From positions 1 through 64,000 of the forward strand of contig NZ_JADQTO010000024.1 of NCBI RefSeq assembly GCF_015704865.1: DNA of 64,000 nucleotides, read 5' to 3'. Positions 45,404-54,605 of this stretch are shown here, one piece after another (the stretch's first letter is position 1; each line of letters starts with the position of its first letter). The stretch is from Actinoplanes aureus (GTDB lineage: Bacteria; Actinomycetota; Actinomycetes; Mycobacteriales; Micromonosporaceae). Under the pieces are notes generated by a model. That model saw nothing but the letters and a program-made list of their open reading frames with translations. It did no database searches and had not been told where the DNA came from. The position numbers were made by a program, and so were the translations under genes.

Positions 45404-45985
45404 GTGGGCAAGGTGGTCATGTACAGCTCGGTGTCGGTGGACGGCTTCATCGCGGACGAGAATGACCAGCCCGGACCGCTGTTCGACTGGTTGTCCAGCG
45501 GTGACGTCCCGTTGGACGAAAGCGGTATGGTGAAGGTGTCGCAGACCTCCTACGACTACACCCGGCCGTACTGGGATCAGATCGGGGTGACAATCGCCGG
45601 CCGCCACGTCTTCGACATGACGGACGGCTGGGACGGGAAGCCTCCGAGCGGGATCGACCACGTCGTCGTCGTGACCCACCGGGGCAGGCCCGAGGGCTGG
45701 GACCCCGAGGCGCCGTTTCACTTCGTCGACGGCGTCGAGGCAGCCGTGGCCAAGGCGCAGGAGCTCGCGGGCGACCGCATAGTCGAGGTCGCCGCCGGCG
45801 ACGTCGGTGGCCAGGCGCTTGCCGCGGGCCTGGTCGACGAGGTGCGCATGGACGTCGTACCCGTCGTGTTCGGGTCCGGCAAGCGCTACTTCGGGTCGGT
45901 CCACGCGCAGCACCTGCTGGAGGATCCTGACGTGGTGATCCAGGGCGACCGGGTGCTTCACCTGCGCTATCGGGTGCGCCGTTGA
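45404..45985 (+). CDS. Dihydrofolate reductase family (RibD C-terminal domain) protein
   Basis: 193 residues starting at GTG 45404 (MGKVVMYSSVSVDGFIADEND) behind AGAGGAGAG. It contains the RibD-C fold markers SVDGFIA, the TIAGRHVFDMTDGWDGK block and AGDVGGQALAAGLVDEVRMDVVPVVFGSGKRYF. These NADPH-dependent reductases are common next to regulators and have mostly unknown substrates. It stops 1 bp before the convergent GNAT gene. Confidence 0.85.
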   Translation: MGKVVMYSSVSVDGFIADENDQPGPLFDWLSSGDVPLDESGMVKVSQTSYDYTRPYWDQIGVTIAGRHVFDMTDGWDGKPPSGIDHVVVVTHRGRPEGWDPEAPFHFVDGVEAAVAKAQELAGDRIVEVAAGDVGGQALAAGLVDEVRMDVVPVVFGSGKRYFGSVHAQHLLEDPDVVIQGDRVLHLRYRVRR

Positions 45986-45986
45986 G

Positions 45987-46775
45987 CTAATTCGGCGGCA
46001 TCCACTGATAGTGCGTCGAGGTGGTGATCTCATGGAAGCCGCACCGGCGCAGGATGGGCGCGCTGGCCGGGGACGCGTCGACGTGCAGCAGCCGGAAGCC
46101 GCGGGCGACGGCCTCCCGGGCCCGGGCGGCGATCATGGCGCGGTAGAGCCCTCTCCCCCGCCAGTCCGGCAGCGTCGCACCGCCGAGCAGCGCGACGAAG
46201 TCGGTGCCGGGGCAGTAATCCACCAAGGCGGTGCAGACGAGCCGGTTACCGGCTTCGGCGACCAGAATGGTGATCTGGTCGGGATCAGCCGACACCCGGG
46301 CGGCGAGGTCGGCCGCCACCCAGGAACAGTCGAGCCCCAGCACTTCGGTCTGCTGGTCCGCGAAGCGGCGCAGGTCCTCAGTGTCACTGACCCGCCGCAG
46401 CACGACGCCGTCGGGCAGGACCGGTTCGGCGGCCACCTCTTCGGCGAAGCCGAGCAGCACCGTCGCCGGCTCCTGAGGTACGAACCCGGCCGCGACCAGT
46501 CGCTCAGGAAGATCCGCTGGCAGGTCGTGAGCCCGAAGCTTCCACTCGACGCCCTGGCCACGGGCCTGGAAGTAATCCCGCTGGCGCATGATCAGGCGGT
46601 CGAGATCAGCGCCGGTTACGCCGACGTCACGCGGCGCCCGGATCCGACCCACATGCCCACCGACGATCCGCAGGACCGGACCGTCGTACTCGTAGATCAT
46701 GCCGGACGGGACGGCGCCTGTCGGCAAGCGCATCTGCGCGTCGTAAGCGGCCAGCAGAGCGGCGGTATCAACCAT
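45987..46775 (-). CDS. GNAT-family N-acetyltransferase
   Basis: 262 residues from ATG 46775; GTG 46781, which overlaps the SecDF stop (GTGA), is also possible. The acetyl-CoA loop is in the C-terminal half (GATLPDWRGRGLYRAMIAARAREAVARGF, the R-x-x-G-x-G/A-type motif), ending FHEITTSTHYQWMPPN. The N-terminal half is a degenerate GNAT-like region. Its coupling to SecDF is odd, as no such partnership is known. Confidence 0.83.
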   Translation of the reverse strand: MVDTAALLAAYDAQMRLPTGAVPSGMIYEYDGPVLRIVGGHVGRIRAPRDVGVTGADLDRLIMRQRDYFQARGQGVEWKLRAHDLPADLPERLVAAGFVPQEPATVLLGFAEEVAAEPVLPDGVVLRRVSDTEDLRRFADQQTEVLGLDCSWVAADLAARVSADPDQITILVAEAGNRLVCTALVDYCPGTDFVALLGGATLPDWRGRGLYRAMIAARAREAVARGFRLLHVDASPASAPILRRCGFHEITTSTHYQWMPPN

Positions 46776-46777
46776 GG

Positions 46778-49066
46778 TCACACGGTGCCAGACCCGGACG
46801 AGGCCACGCGGGCAGGTTCCGGTTGGCCGGGCCTGGCGTCCAGGCCGCCAGGGCGGCGCTCGAACACCACCGCCAGCGGCGCGGCCAGAAACACCGTGGA
46901 GTACGTGCCGACGACGATGCCGATGAGTAGCACCAGCGCGAAGTCGACGAGGGAATCCTCCCCGAGCACGGCGAGCGCGGTGAGAATGAAGACCGCGCCC
47001 AAACCGGTGTTGACGGTGCGCGGCACGGTCTGCAGGCTGCCGGTGTTGACCAGCCGCGCGAATGGGACACCACGTCTGTTCTTCGCCCGTACCAGCTCCC
47101 GGATCCGGTCGAAGTTCACCACCGAGTCGTTGACCGAGTAGCCGATCACGGTCAGCAGGGCGGCCAGGAAGATCCCGTCGATGGGCCGGCCCAGCCAGGC
47201 GAACACGCCGACTACCAGCAGGACGTCATGGAACATGGCCAGCACGGCCGCGGTTCCCCACTGCCAGCGGAACCGTATCGCCAGGTAGGCCAGCTGGGCG
47301 GCCAGCGCCACGGCGAGTGCGATCAGGGCGTTGCGGCGCAACTCCTCGCCGAGGGTCGGGCCGATCTTCTCGTCCCGCAGCCGCTCGATCTCGCCGCCGC
47401 CCGCTTGGACCAGCGCGGACCGTACCTCGGCCTCGGTCGCGTCGCCGAACTCCCCGGCCCGGACGCTGATGTTGCCGTCGCCGGACGTGTTGACAACGGC
47501 ACGTTCCAGACCCGTCGACTCGACCGCGTCCCGGGCGGCGTCGGCGGACAGCGGGGCGGTGGCGGCGTACTCGACGAGCCGGCCGCCGGTGAACTCCACG
47601 CCCAGGTTCAGCCCCCGCACGGCGACACCGGCCAGCGCCAGCACGACCGCTGCGACCGAGATGGCCAGCCATAGCCGCCGGCGGCCCATGATGTCCGGGT
47701 TCCGGGTTTCCAGCCTGCGCCGGACCCAACCGATGCCGCCCAGACCGCTCCAGTTCGGGCGGTGTTCCAGCCAGCGGGCGTTGACCAGAGGAGTGGCCAG
47801 CGCTCTAGTCAGCACCAGCGCGGTGAACATCGACACCAGCACACCGATCGACAGGGTGACGCCGAAGCCGCGTACCGGGCCGGAGGCGAGGAGGAACAGC
47901 AGCCCGCCGGCGAGCAGTGTGGTGACGTTGGAGTCGGCGATCGCCGACCAGGCGTTGGCGAAACCGGCCCGCATGGCGGTGCGCAGGCTCCGCCGAGGGC
48001 CGCCGGCGGCGTACTCCTCGCGGGCTCGTTCGAAGACCAGCACGTTCGCGTCAAGCGCCATGCCGATCGCAAGGACGAATCCGGCCAGGCCGGGCAGAGT
48101 GAGGGTGGCGCCGATGGCAAGCAACGCGGCGTACGAGATGACGCCGTAACAGAGCAGCGCGACAGCGGCCACCCCGCCGACGAACCGGTACACGGCGACG
48201 ATGAACAGCATCGTGGCGATCATCCCGAGGACGGCGGCCGTCGCCGACGCGTCGATCGCCGACTCACCCAGGCTCGGGCCGACCGTACGCTGCTCGATGA
48301 CCTCGACCGGGACCGGCAGCCCGCCGGCGCGGACGAGCAAGGCCAAGTCCTTAGCTTCCGCCTCGGTGAACTCGCCGGTGATCTGGGTGCGGCCGCCGGC
48401 GATCCCGGCGCCGCAGGCGACATCCTCATTGACCTGCGGTGACGAGATCACCTCCTGGTCCAGGACGATCGCCACCCGCCGGGACGGGTCACCGGGTGAG
48501 GCGCAGGCGGCGTCGGCGGTGAGCTTCCGCCAGGACTCGCCGCCGGAGTCGCGGAAGTCGAGGCTGACCTGCCAGCCGGTGAACTCACCGATCCCCGCGG
48601 TGGCGCTGTCGACCTGCTGACCGGTGAGCGCGGCAGGTCCCAGCCGCAGCCTTTCGCCGCTCTCCGACGGCAGCACGATCTCTCCGCCGGGTCTCGGCTC
48701 GGCGGCCGCCGGGTCGACACCGAGGACCGGGTGGAACGTCAGCTGGGCGGTACGACCGATGACGCGTACCGCCTCGGCCGGTTCGGTGATGCCGGGCAGT
48801 TCGACGATGATGCGGCGCTCGCCGGAGCGGGCCAGCGTCGGCTCGGATACCCCGAGCTCGTCGACGCGGCGGCGCAGCACCTCGAGCGCCTCGTCAGTGG
48901 TGGCGGCTGTCGCCTCGGCGAACTCACCGTCACGGGTTTCAAGGACTATCTGGGTTCCGCCGCGCAGGTCAAGCCCGAGCCGGGGCGGGCGGGTGGCCAG
49001 CAGCCACCCGGACACCGCCAACACGACCAGAGCGAGAACCACGCGCACGGCAGTAGCGCGCGACAT
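46778..49066 (-). CDS. secDF: SecD-SecF fusion, Sec translocase accessory protein
   Basis: 762 residues. The SecD half has helix 1, then LGLDLRGG (31-37), the P1 periplasmic domain to about 270 and five more helices (SLGESAIDASATAAVLGM; FVLAIGMALDANVLVFERAREE). The SecF half starts near 450 with LNLGVEFTGGRLVEY and ends with six helices (IGYSVNDSVVNFDRIREL). SecDF uses the proton gradient to complete export of proteins through SecYEG. Actinobacteria normally carry separate secD and secF beside yajC; this is a fused copy in another context, so it is probably a second system. Confidence 0.92.
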   Translation of the reverse strand: MSRATAVRVVLALVVLAVSGWLLATRPPRLGLDLRGGTQIVLETRDGEFAEATAATTDEALEVLRRRVDELGVSEPTLARSGERRIIVELPGITEPAEAVRVIGRTAQLTFHPVLGVDPAAAEPRPGGEIVLPSESGERLRLGPAALTGQQVDSATAGIGEFTGWQVSLDFRDSGGESWRKLTADAACASPGDPSRRVAIVLDQEVISSPQVNEDVACGAGIAGGRTQITGEFTEAEAKDLALLVRAGGLPVPVEVIEQRTVGPSLGESAIDASATAAVLGMIATMLFIVAVYRFVGGVAAVALLCYGVISYAALLAIGATLTLPGLAGFVLAIGMALDANVLVFERAREEYAAGGPRRSLRTAMRAGFANAWSAIADSNVTTLLAGGLLFLLASGPVRGFGVTLSIGVLVSMFTALVLTRALATPLVNARWLEHRPNWSGLGGIGWVRRRLETRNPDIMGRRRLWLAISVAAVVLALAGVAVRGLNLGVEFTGGRLVEYAATAPLSADAARDAVESTGLERAVVNTSGDGNISVRAGEFGDATEAEVRSALVQAGGGEIERLRDEKIGPTLGEELRRNALIALAVALAAQLAYLAIRFRWQWGTAAVLAMFHDVLLVVGVFAWLGRPIDGIFLAALLTVIGYSVNDSVVNFDRIRELVRAKNRRGVPFARLVNTGSLQTVPRTVNTGLGAVFILTALAVLGEDSLVDFALVLLIGIVVGTYSTVFLAAPLAVVFERRPGGLDARPGQPEPARVASSGSGTV

Positions 49067-49143
49067 GGGGAATGCTCCTCAACACGGATGAAGCCCGCGA
49101 GCGCCGGCGGCGCCACCGCGGGGTGGGGAAGAAAGGGCCTCGA

Positions 49144-49515
49144 CTACGCCGACAGGCGTGGCGGGGCCCGCCCCCTCACCGTGTGCAGATGCAGCGATGG
49201 CGTCGCCGAGGAACCCATCCCCGCGGCGGCCCGCCACCGAACGCGTCGCCCGGCGCCGAACAGCAGCGCCACGATCGCGGCCACGAACAAGAACAGCGCC
49301 GCTTGCGAGGGCTTGCCGGCCAGCCGGGCGTCCGGCACCACCGGCACGACCGACTGCGGCGCCAAGGTGGACACCACCAGGCGGGGCAGCTCGCCGGCCT
49401 TGATCGTCTCACTGCGGCCGACGCCGAGCAGCGCGCCCCAGCAGAACCCAAGCATCAGTACGAGCGGCAGCACGACAGCACGGCACGCCCGCCGTACTCG
49501 CTGCTCACCCCACAC
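49144..49515 (-). CDS. Small membrane protein, unknown function
   Basis: 123 residues from GTG 49515, with AGGAGG 8 nt upstream. Two hydrophobic segments (VVLPLVLMLGFCWGALLGV and AALFLFVAAIVALLFGAG) flank an extracytoplasmic loop of about 40 residues. No family recognised. It is on the same strand as SecDF, 77 bp upstream, so it may be a partner or substrate of that system. Confidence 0.6.
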   Translation of the reverse strand: MWGEQRVRRACRAVVLPLVLMLGFCWGALLGVGRSETIKAGELPRLVVSTLAPQSVVPVVPDARLAGKPSQAALFLFVAAIVALLFGAGRRVRWRAAAGMGSSATPSLHLHTVRGRAPPRLSA

Positions 49516-49577
49516 GCTGGACCTCCTCGTCCCGAAGGCGAGCCTACTCGGCCGGGGCAATTCCGGCCCGCACTGTC

Positions 49578-50570
49578 CTACCTGGCGGGGTCGCCGTGCA
49601 TTGCGGTGCGGACCCTGTCGACGACGGCATCGGTGGACAGCCCGTACCGCTCGTGCAGGGTGGGCAGCGCTCCGGCGGCGAGGAACTCGTCGGGCAGGGC
49701 GACGGGCACGATGTTCCGGGCCTTCCCGGCGAAGGCGAGGGTGGCGGCAACTGATTCGCCGAGGCCGCCGCGGATGGTGTGGTTCTCGCACGTGACGACG
49801 AGCCGGTCGGTGTCGGCGGCGCGCAGGATCGCCGTGGTGTCCAGCGGTTTGATGGTCGGCACGTGCAGCACGGCCACGTCGATGTGGTCGGTCGCGAGGC
49901 GGTCAGCGGCGGCCAGGGCCCGCATCGTCATCAAGCCGGTCGAGATCAGTACGACGTCGCGGCCGGTGCGCAGTTCGGCGGCCTTGCCGAGCTGGAAGCG
50001 GTAGTCGTACTGGTCGAGGACGGTGGGCACGTTGCCGCGCAACAGGCGCAGGTAGGTGGGGCCGGGGTGGGCGGCGAGTGCGGGCACGCATTGTTCGATG
50101 TCGACGGAGTCGCACGGGTCGACGATGGTCAGGTTCGGCATGCCGCGCAGGATCGCCAGATCCTCGGTGGCCTGGTGGCTGGGGCCGTACCCGGTGGTCA
50201 GCCCGGGCAGGGCGCCGACCACGTTGACGTTGAGGTTCGGCTCGGCGATGTCCAGGCACAGGAAGTCGTAGGCGCGCCGGGTGGCGAACACCGAGTAGGT
50301 GGAGGCGAACGGCACCAGCCCGACCTCGGCCATCCCGGCGGCCGCGCCGAGCAGCACCTGCTCGGCCATGCCCATCTGGAAGAACCGCTGCGGGTGGGCG
50401 TCGCGGAACACGTGCATGTCGGTGTACTTGGCCAGGTCGGCGGAGAGTCCGACGATGTCGGGGCGCTGATCGGCGAGCCGGGCGAGCGCGTGCCCGAACG
50501 GCGCGCTAGTGGTCTTCTGCCCCGGGTCGGCGAACGACGCGATCATGGCCGAGGTGGTCGGTTTAGGCAT
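49578..50570 (-). CDS. Transketolase, C-terminal (pyrimidine/transketolase-C) subunit
   Basis: 330 residues. The PYR domain carries the cofactor-activating Glu in FFQMGMAEQVLLGAAAGMAEVG. The transketolase C-terminal domain follows (DVVLISTGLMTMRALAAADRL; TCENHTIRGGLGESV). It overlaps the N-terminal subunit gene by 8 nt, and the two form one thiamine-diphosphate enzyme. Split transketolases of this kind usually serve specialised sugar or polyol pathways. Confidence 0.9.
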   Translation of the reverse strand: MPKPTTSAMIASFADPGQKTTSAPFGHALARLADQRPDIVGLSADLAKYTDMHVFRDAHPQRFFQMGMAEQVLLGAAAGMAEVGLVPFASTYSVFATRRAYDFLCLDIAEPNLNVNVVGALPGLTTGYGPSHQATEDLAILRGMPNLTIVDPCDSVDIEQCVPALAAHPGPTYLRLLRGNVPTVLDQYDYRFQLGKAAELRTGRDVVLISTGLMTMRALAAADRLATDHIDVAVLHVPTIKPLDTTAILRAADTDRLVVTCENHTIRGGLGESVAATLAFAGKARNIVPVALPDEFLAAGALPTLHERYGLSTDAVVDRVRTAMHGDPAR

Positions 50571-51411
50571 GGTGGTAGCCCTCCGAGAGCTGGTCGCGGG
50601 CGATCTGCCATTCGTCCGGATCGACGCGCATGAAGTGCGCCTTCTCGCGGTCCTCCAGCAGCGGCACGCCGCAGCCGATCCGGGTGTCGCAAATCAGCAC
50701 AGCGGGAGAGCCGCGGTGCGTACGCATGTCGTCGAATGCGGCCAGGAGCGCGGCGGGATCGTTGCCGTCCACCCGGGTCGCGTGCCAGCCGAAGGCCCGC
50801 CACTTGTCGGTGACCGGCTCGGTGCGCAGCACCCCGGCGGTCGGTCCGTCGGCCTGCAGCGCGTTGACGTCGACGATCGCGGTCACGTTGTCCAGACCGT
50901 GGTGGGCGCAGGCCAGCGCGGCTTCCCAGGTGGATCCTTCGTCGAGTTCGCCATCGGAGAGCAGGTTGTAGACCCGGGCCGGGTTGCCCTGATGGCGCAG
51001 ACCGAGGGCCATCCCGGTGGCGACGGTGAGGCCGTGGCCCAGCGAGCCACCGGAGATCTCCATGCCGGGCGTGTACGACGCCATCCCGGACATCGGCAGG
51101 CGGCTGCCGTCCGACCCGTACGTCTCCAGCTCCTCGACCGGGATGAACCCGGCCTCGGCGAGCGCGGCGTAGAGGGCGATCGCGTAGTGACCGATGGACA
51201 GCAGGAACCGGTCGCGGCCCGGCCAGTGCGGGTCGTCGGGCCGGTGGTGCAGCTGGTCGGTGTAGGCGACGGCGAGGATGTCGGCGACGCCGAGGGCCTG
51301 GCCGATGTAGCCCTGGCCCTGCACCTCGCCCATGTCCAGGGCGTGGCGCCGGATCCGGTACGCGGCCGCGCGTACCCGATCGAGCCGGTCGGTGGTGATC
51401 GCGGTGGTCAC
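50563..51411 (-). CDS. Transketolase, N-terminal (thiamine diphosphate) subunit
   Basis: 282 residues from GTG 51411. The thiamine-diphosphate motif is GDGELDEGSTWEAALACAHHGLDNVTAIVDVN with SDGE at its start, preceded by SLGHGLTVATGMALG. It combines with the C-terminal subunit. Behind the MHS transporter gene by 9 bp, it would handle the carbon brought in by that transporter. Confidence 0.9.
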   Translation of the reverse strand: MTTAITTDRLDRVRAAAYRIRRHALDMGEVQGQGYIGQALGVADILAVAYTDQLHHRPDDPHWPGRDRFLLSIGHYAIALYAALAEAGFIPVEELETYGSDGSRLPMSGMASYTPGMEISGGSLGHGLTVATGMALGLRHQGNPARVYNLLSDGELDEGSTWEAALACAHHGLDNVTAIVDVNALQADGPTAGVLRTEPVTDKWRAFGWHATRVDGNDPAALLAAFDDMRTHRGSPAVLICDTRIGCGVPLLEDREKAHFMRVDPDEWQIARDQLSEGYHHA

Positions 51412-51420
51412 GGTGTCTCC

Positions 51421-52809
51421 TCAGACGGAGGTGTCGGCGCGCCGGGCCCAGGAGGCGCGTTGCGGCAGGTGCGGGTTTCGGGCGACCTGTTCGGCGAGCC
51501 GGTCGACCTCGGCGCGTTGCGCGGGTCCCCAGGTCTCGCTGGTCAGCAGAGCGGCGACCAGGCCGAGCACGCCGTACCCGATGAACAGCACCGCGGGGCC
51601 GGCCCAGCCGAAGCGGTCCAGCAGGGCGGTGGCCAGCAGCGGGGTGAAGCCGGAGACGACCGCGGACATCTGGTACGCCAGGGAGGCGCCGCTGGTGCGG
51701 GTCTTGGCGTTGAACAGTTCGGAGAACCAGGCGCCCTGCACACCGGCGAGCGAGTTCTGGCAGACGGCGTAGCTGATGATGAACGCGATGATGATCAGCG
51801 CGGTCGATCCGGTGTTGATGCCGAGGAACAGGGGCACTCCCCAGGCCACCGTGACGGCGCAGCCGAACAGATAGACCGGTCGCCGGCCGACCCGGTCGGT
51901 CAGGTTTCCCCAGGCGATGGTGGCGGCGATGCCCACCCCGGCCGCGATCAGCAGGGCGGTCAGCGTGACCGGGCGGTCGGCGAGGTCGTTCAGGCTGATG
52001 TAGGAGAGCATGAACGTCACCGACACGGCGTAGCCGGCGGTCTCGGTGATGCGCAGGCAGAAGGCGCGCAGGACGTTGCGCCAGTCGTCGCGCAGTACCT
52101 CCAGCAGCGGGTTCTTCGAGACCGCGCCCTCGTCCTTGAGCTCCTCGAACTCGGGCGACTCGTCGATCTTCAGCCGGATCATGATGCCGACGACGATGAG
52201 TACGGCGCTGAGCAGGAACGGCACCCGCCAGGCCCATTGCGGCCCGAGCGGCACGCTGGCCAGGAAGGCGAGGTTGGCCAGCAGCAGACCGACGGGGAAG
52301 CCGGCCTGGGTGATGCCGGTGTAGAGGCCGCGTTTGCGCCAGGGGGCGTGCTCGAAGGTCATCAGGATCGCGCCGCCCCATTCGGCGCCGAACGCGAGGC
52401 CCTGGACGACGCGGACCGCGACGAGCAGGACGGCCGCCCAGATGCCGACCATCTGGTAGGTGGGGAGCAGGCCGATGAGGACGGTGGCGATGCCCATCAG
52501 CAGCAGGGAGCCGACGAGGACGGGCTTGCGGCCGATGCGGTCGCCGAGGTGGCCGCCGATGATGCCGCCCAGGGGCCGGACGGCGAAGCCGATGCCGAGC
52601 GTCGCGAACGACAGCAGGGTGGCGGAGAGCGGGTCGGATTCGGGGAAGAAGACGTCGCCGAAGTACAGCGCGGCCGCGGTGCCGAAGCCGATGAAGTCGT
52701 AGGTCTCGATGGTCGCGCCGACTCCGCAGCCGATGGCGACCCGCTTCTTCTCGGGGGTGCCGTCGATGGGGTGCCACTGCGCGACGGTCTGGTTCGGGGG
52801 ATTCGTCAT
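51421..52809 (-). CDS. MFS transporter, metabolite:H+ symporter (MHS) family
   Basis: 462 residues with 12 predicted helices. The N-terminal GCGVGATIETYDFIGFGTAAALYFG and the motif A loop GGIIGGHLGDRIGRKPVLVG mark the MHS group (shikimate, citrate, alpha-ketoglutarate, proline/betaine and related substrates). It is the first gene of the transketolase operon; a GntR-type operator sits 26 bp before its start. Substrate unknown, likely a sugar acid or hydroxyacid. Confidence 0.9.
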   Translation of the reverse strand: MTNPPNQTVAQWHPIDGTPEKKRVAIGCGVGATIETYDFIGFGTAAALYFGDVFFPESDPLSATLLSFATLGIGFAVRPLGGIIGGHLGDRIGRKPVLVGSLLLMGIATVLIGLLPTYQMVGIWAAVLLVAVRVVQGLAFGAEWGGAILMTFEHAPWRKRGLYTGITQAGFPVGLLLANLAFLASVPLGPQWAWRVPFLLSAVLIVVGIMIRLKIDESPEFEELKDEGAVSKNPLLEVLRDDWRNVLRAFCLRITETAGYAVSVTFMLSYISLNDLADRPVTLTALLIAAGVGIAATIAWGNLTDRVGRRPVYLFGCAVTVAWGVPLFLGINTGSTALIIIAFIISYAVCQNSLAGVQGAWFSELFNAKTRTSGASLAYQMSAVVSGFTPLLATALLDRFGWAGPAVLFIGYGVLGLVAALLTSETWGPAQRAEVDRLAEQVARNPHLPQRASWARRADTSV

Positions 52810-52834
52810 GAGGACCCCTCACGCCGTGCCGACC

Positions 52835-52853
52835 GTTGACTGTTAACAGTCGG
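52835..52853. promoter_or_regulatory. GntR operator, copy 1
   Basis: GTTGACTGTTAACAGTCGG contains the perfect 14-bp palindrome GACTGTTAACAGTC (52838-52851), 26 bp upstream of the MHS start. It matches 53664-53682 in 18 of 19 positions. Confidence 0.75.
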
Positions 52854-52934
52854 CTGTTGGGAGTCGATGCTGAGTCGAGGGCGCCGGCGTTGTCAACCCC
52901 GCGTTACGAAGAAATGCGGAAGATGTAAATCGAT

Positions 52935-53582
52935 CTATGCGGCCAGGCGTTCGGCGGCCCGCTCCATGTGCTGCTGGAGCACGTCGACGGCGGTACCGGC
53001 GTCTCCGGCCTCGATGGCGTCCACGATCGGCGCGTGGTAGCCGCCGGACATCAGCGTGGTTTGCTCCTCGCCCCGCGCCATGACCGTGGTCCGGATGCGG
53101 CCGGCGAGCTGCTGCCAGGAGGTGGTCAGCATCGAGTTGCCGGACAACTCGCAGAGAAGCAGGTGGAACGCCATGTCGGCGTCGACGTGGGCGATGAAGT
53201 CGCGATGCCGTTCGTCGAGGCGCGCGACGGCGTGGCGCAGCGCGGTCACCGCGGTGTCCCGCTGGGGTGAGGCGATGATCAGGCGGACAGCGAGCCCTTC
53301 CAGAGCCGCCCGGACCTGGAACAGCTCACGGATCTCGGTGGAGGTGTAGGCGCGCACCCGCAGCATGCCACGGGCGCTGGGCGTCACGAGGCCTTCCTGC
53401 TGCAGGTGGCGCAGCGCCTCGCGGACGGTGCCCCGGCTGACGCCGAGCCGCCCGGCCAGCTCCACTTCGCCGAGATGATCGCCCGGCCGGTACTGCCCCG
53501 ATGTCACGGCATATCGCAGCGCGTCCAGGGCCCGCTCGCGCAGAGTGCTGCGATCCAGGCTGGTCAGCGGCTCGGTGGCCAT
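52935..53582 (-). CDS. GntR-family regulator, FadR/FCD subgroup
   Basis: 215 residues. The winged helix is at about 15-75 (LGEVELAGRLGVSRGTVREALRHLQQEGLV), followed by an all-helical FCD ligand domain with metal-site-type His residues (FLLLCELSGNSML; GGYHAPIVDAIEAGDAGTAVDVLQQHMERAAERL). It lies between its two predicted operators and likely represses both the MHS/transketolase operon and the divergent SDR until an acid ligand binds. Confidence 0.9.
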   Translation of the reverse strand: MATEPLTSLDRSTLRERALDALRYAVTSGQYRPGDHLGEVELAGRLGVSRGTVREALRHLQQEGLVTPSARGMLRVRAYTSTEIRELFQVRAALEGLAVRLIIASPQRDTAVTALRHAVARLDERHRDFIAHVDADMAFHLLLCELSGNSMLTTSWQQLAGRIRTTVMARGEEQTTLMSGGYHAPIVDAIEAGDAGTAVDVLQQHMERAAERLAA

Positions 53583-53663
53583 GCGTACTCCGTTCGTCGA
53601 GGACGTACCGCGATCGTAGAGGTGGAGTCAGCGGCCAACAAACCACTCGTCAACATCAAATCT

Positions 53664-53682
53664 GTTGACTGTTGACAGTCGG
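53664..53682. promoter_or_regulatory. GntR operator, copy 2
   Basis: GTTGACTGTTGACAGTCGG, one base different from the copy at 52835-52853, lies between the GntR start and the divergent SDR gene. It suits joint control of both. Confidence 0.75.
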
Positions 53683-53731
53683 CATCGGGGCGGCTTTCCT
53701 GGAGGGACCACCGCTTCTCCTGGAGGGCCGC

Positions 53732-54493
53732 ATGTCCGTCTCCGACAGAACCGCCATCGTCACCGGCGCCGGCTCCCGGCGCGGCATCGGCCGGGCCACC
53801 GCGCACGCCCTCGCCGCCGCCGGCTGGAGCGTGGCCATCCTCGACATCGATGAGGCCAGCGCCAAGGACGCCGCCACCGAGATCGCCGAGCGCCATCGTG
53901 TGCAAACCCTCGGCGTGAACTGCGACGTCACCGACGAGCGGTCCGTGGAACAGGCACTTGGTGCGCTCGCCGACGCGATGCCGCCCGTCGGAGCCCTGGT
54001 CAACAACGCCGGCATCACCTCACCGACACCGTTCCTCCAGGTGACCGGCGAGGAGTGGGACCGGATCTTCGCGGTGAACGTCCGCGGCGCGTACAACATC
54101 ACCCGCGAGGTCGTGGCCGGCATGGCCGAGCGGGGATTCGGCCGGGTGGTGTTCCTGTCATCGGTCTCGGCCGAGCGTGGCGGCGGCATCTTCGGCGGGG
54201 TCGCCTACTCGGCGGCCAAGGCCGCGCAACTCGGCTTTGCCCGAGCCCTGGCCCGCGAGGTCGGTCCCTCGGGAATCACGGTCAACTCGGTGGCTCCCGG
54301 CTTCGTCGACACCGACATCACCGCCGGCAAACTGGACCCGCGGCGAAAGGCCGAGCTCGTCGCGGGGATCCCGGTCGGGCGCGCCGGCCAGGTGGACGAC
54401 GTGGCGGATCTGATCGCCTATCTGTGCCGCGAGGAATCCGGCTACATCACCGGAGCCACCTACGACGTCAACGGCGGAGCGCACATTCACTGA
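53732..54493 (+). CDS. SDR-family dehydrogenase of the transketolase cluster
   Basis: 253 residues from ATG 53732 (MSVSDRTAIVTGAG), with GGAGG upstream; an in-frame start 60 nt earlier overlaps the operator and is rejected. Motifs: TGAGSRRGIG, NNAGI, catalytic Ser in LSSVSAERG and YSAAK, then APGFVDTDIT. A FabG-like NAD(P)-dependent sugar, polyol or hydroxyacid dehydrogenase is likely. Controlled with the transporter and transketolase by the same GntR site. Confidence 0.88.
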   Translation: MSVSDRTAIVTGAGSRRGIGRATAHALAAAGWSVAILDIDEASAKDAATEIAERHRVQTLGVNCDVTDERSVEQALGALADAMPPVGALVNNAGITSPTPFLQVTGEEWDRIFAVNVRGAYNITREVVAGMAERGFGRVVFLSSVSAERGGGIFGGVAYSAAKAAQLGFARALAREVGPSGITVNSVAPGFVDTDITAGKLDPRRKAELVAGIPVGRAGQVDDVADLIAYLCREESGYITGATYDVNGGAHIH

Positions 54494-54605
54494 CCGCAGC
54501 TCGGAGCTCGTCGGCCCAGATCGACGATCTTCATCGATCCGAAACGGCTTCGCCGTCCGTATTCCGTACCGGCGGGACAGGCGTCCCGGCGATCGGAGGT
54601 GCCGG

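Noticed and set aside
50509..52839. 776-codon open frame opposite transketolase and MHS genes
   Set aside because: Covers three well-supported genes on the other strand and has no domain signature.
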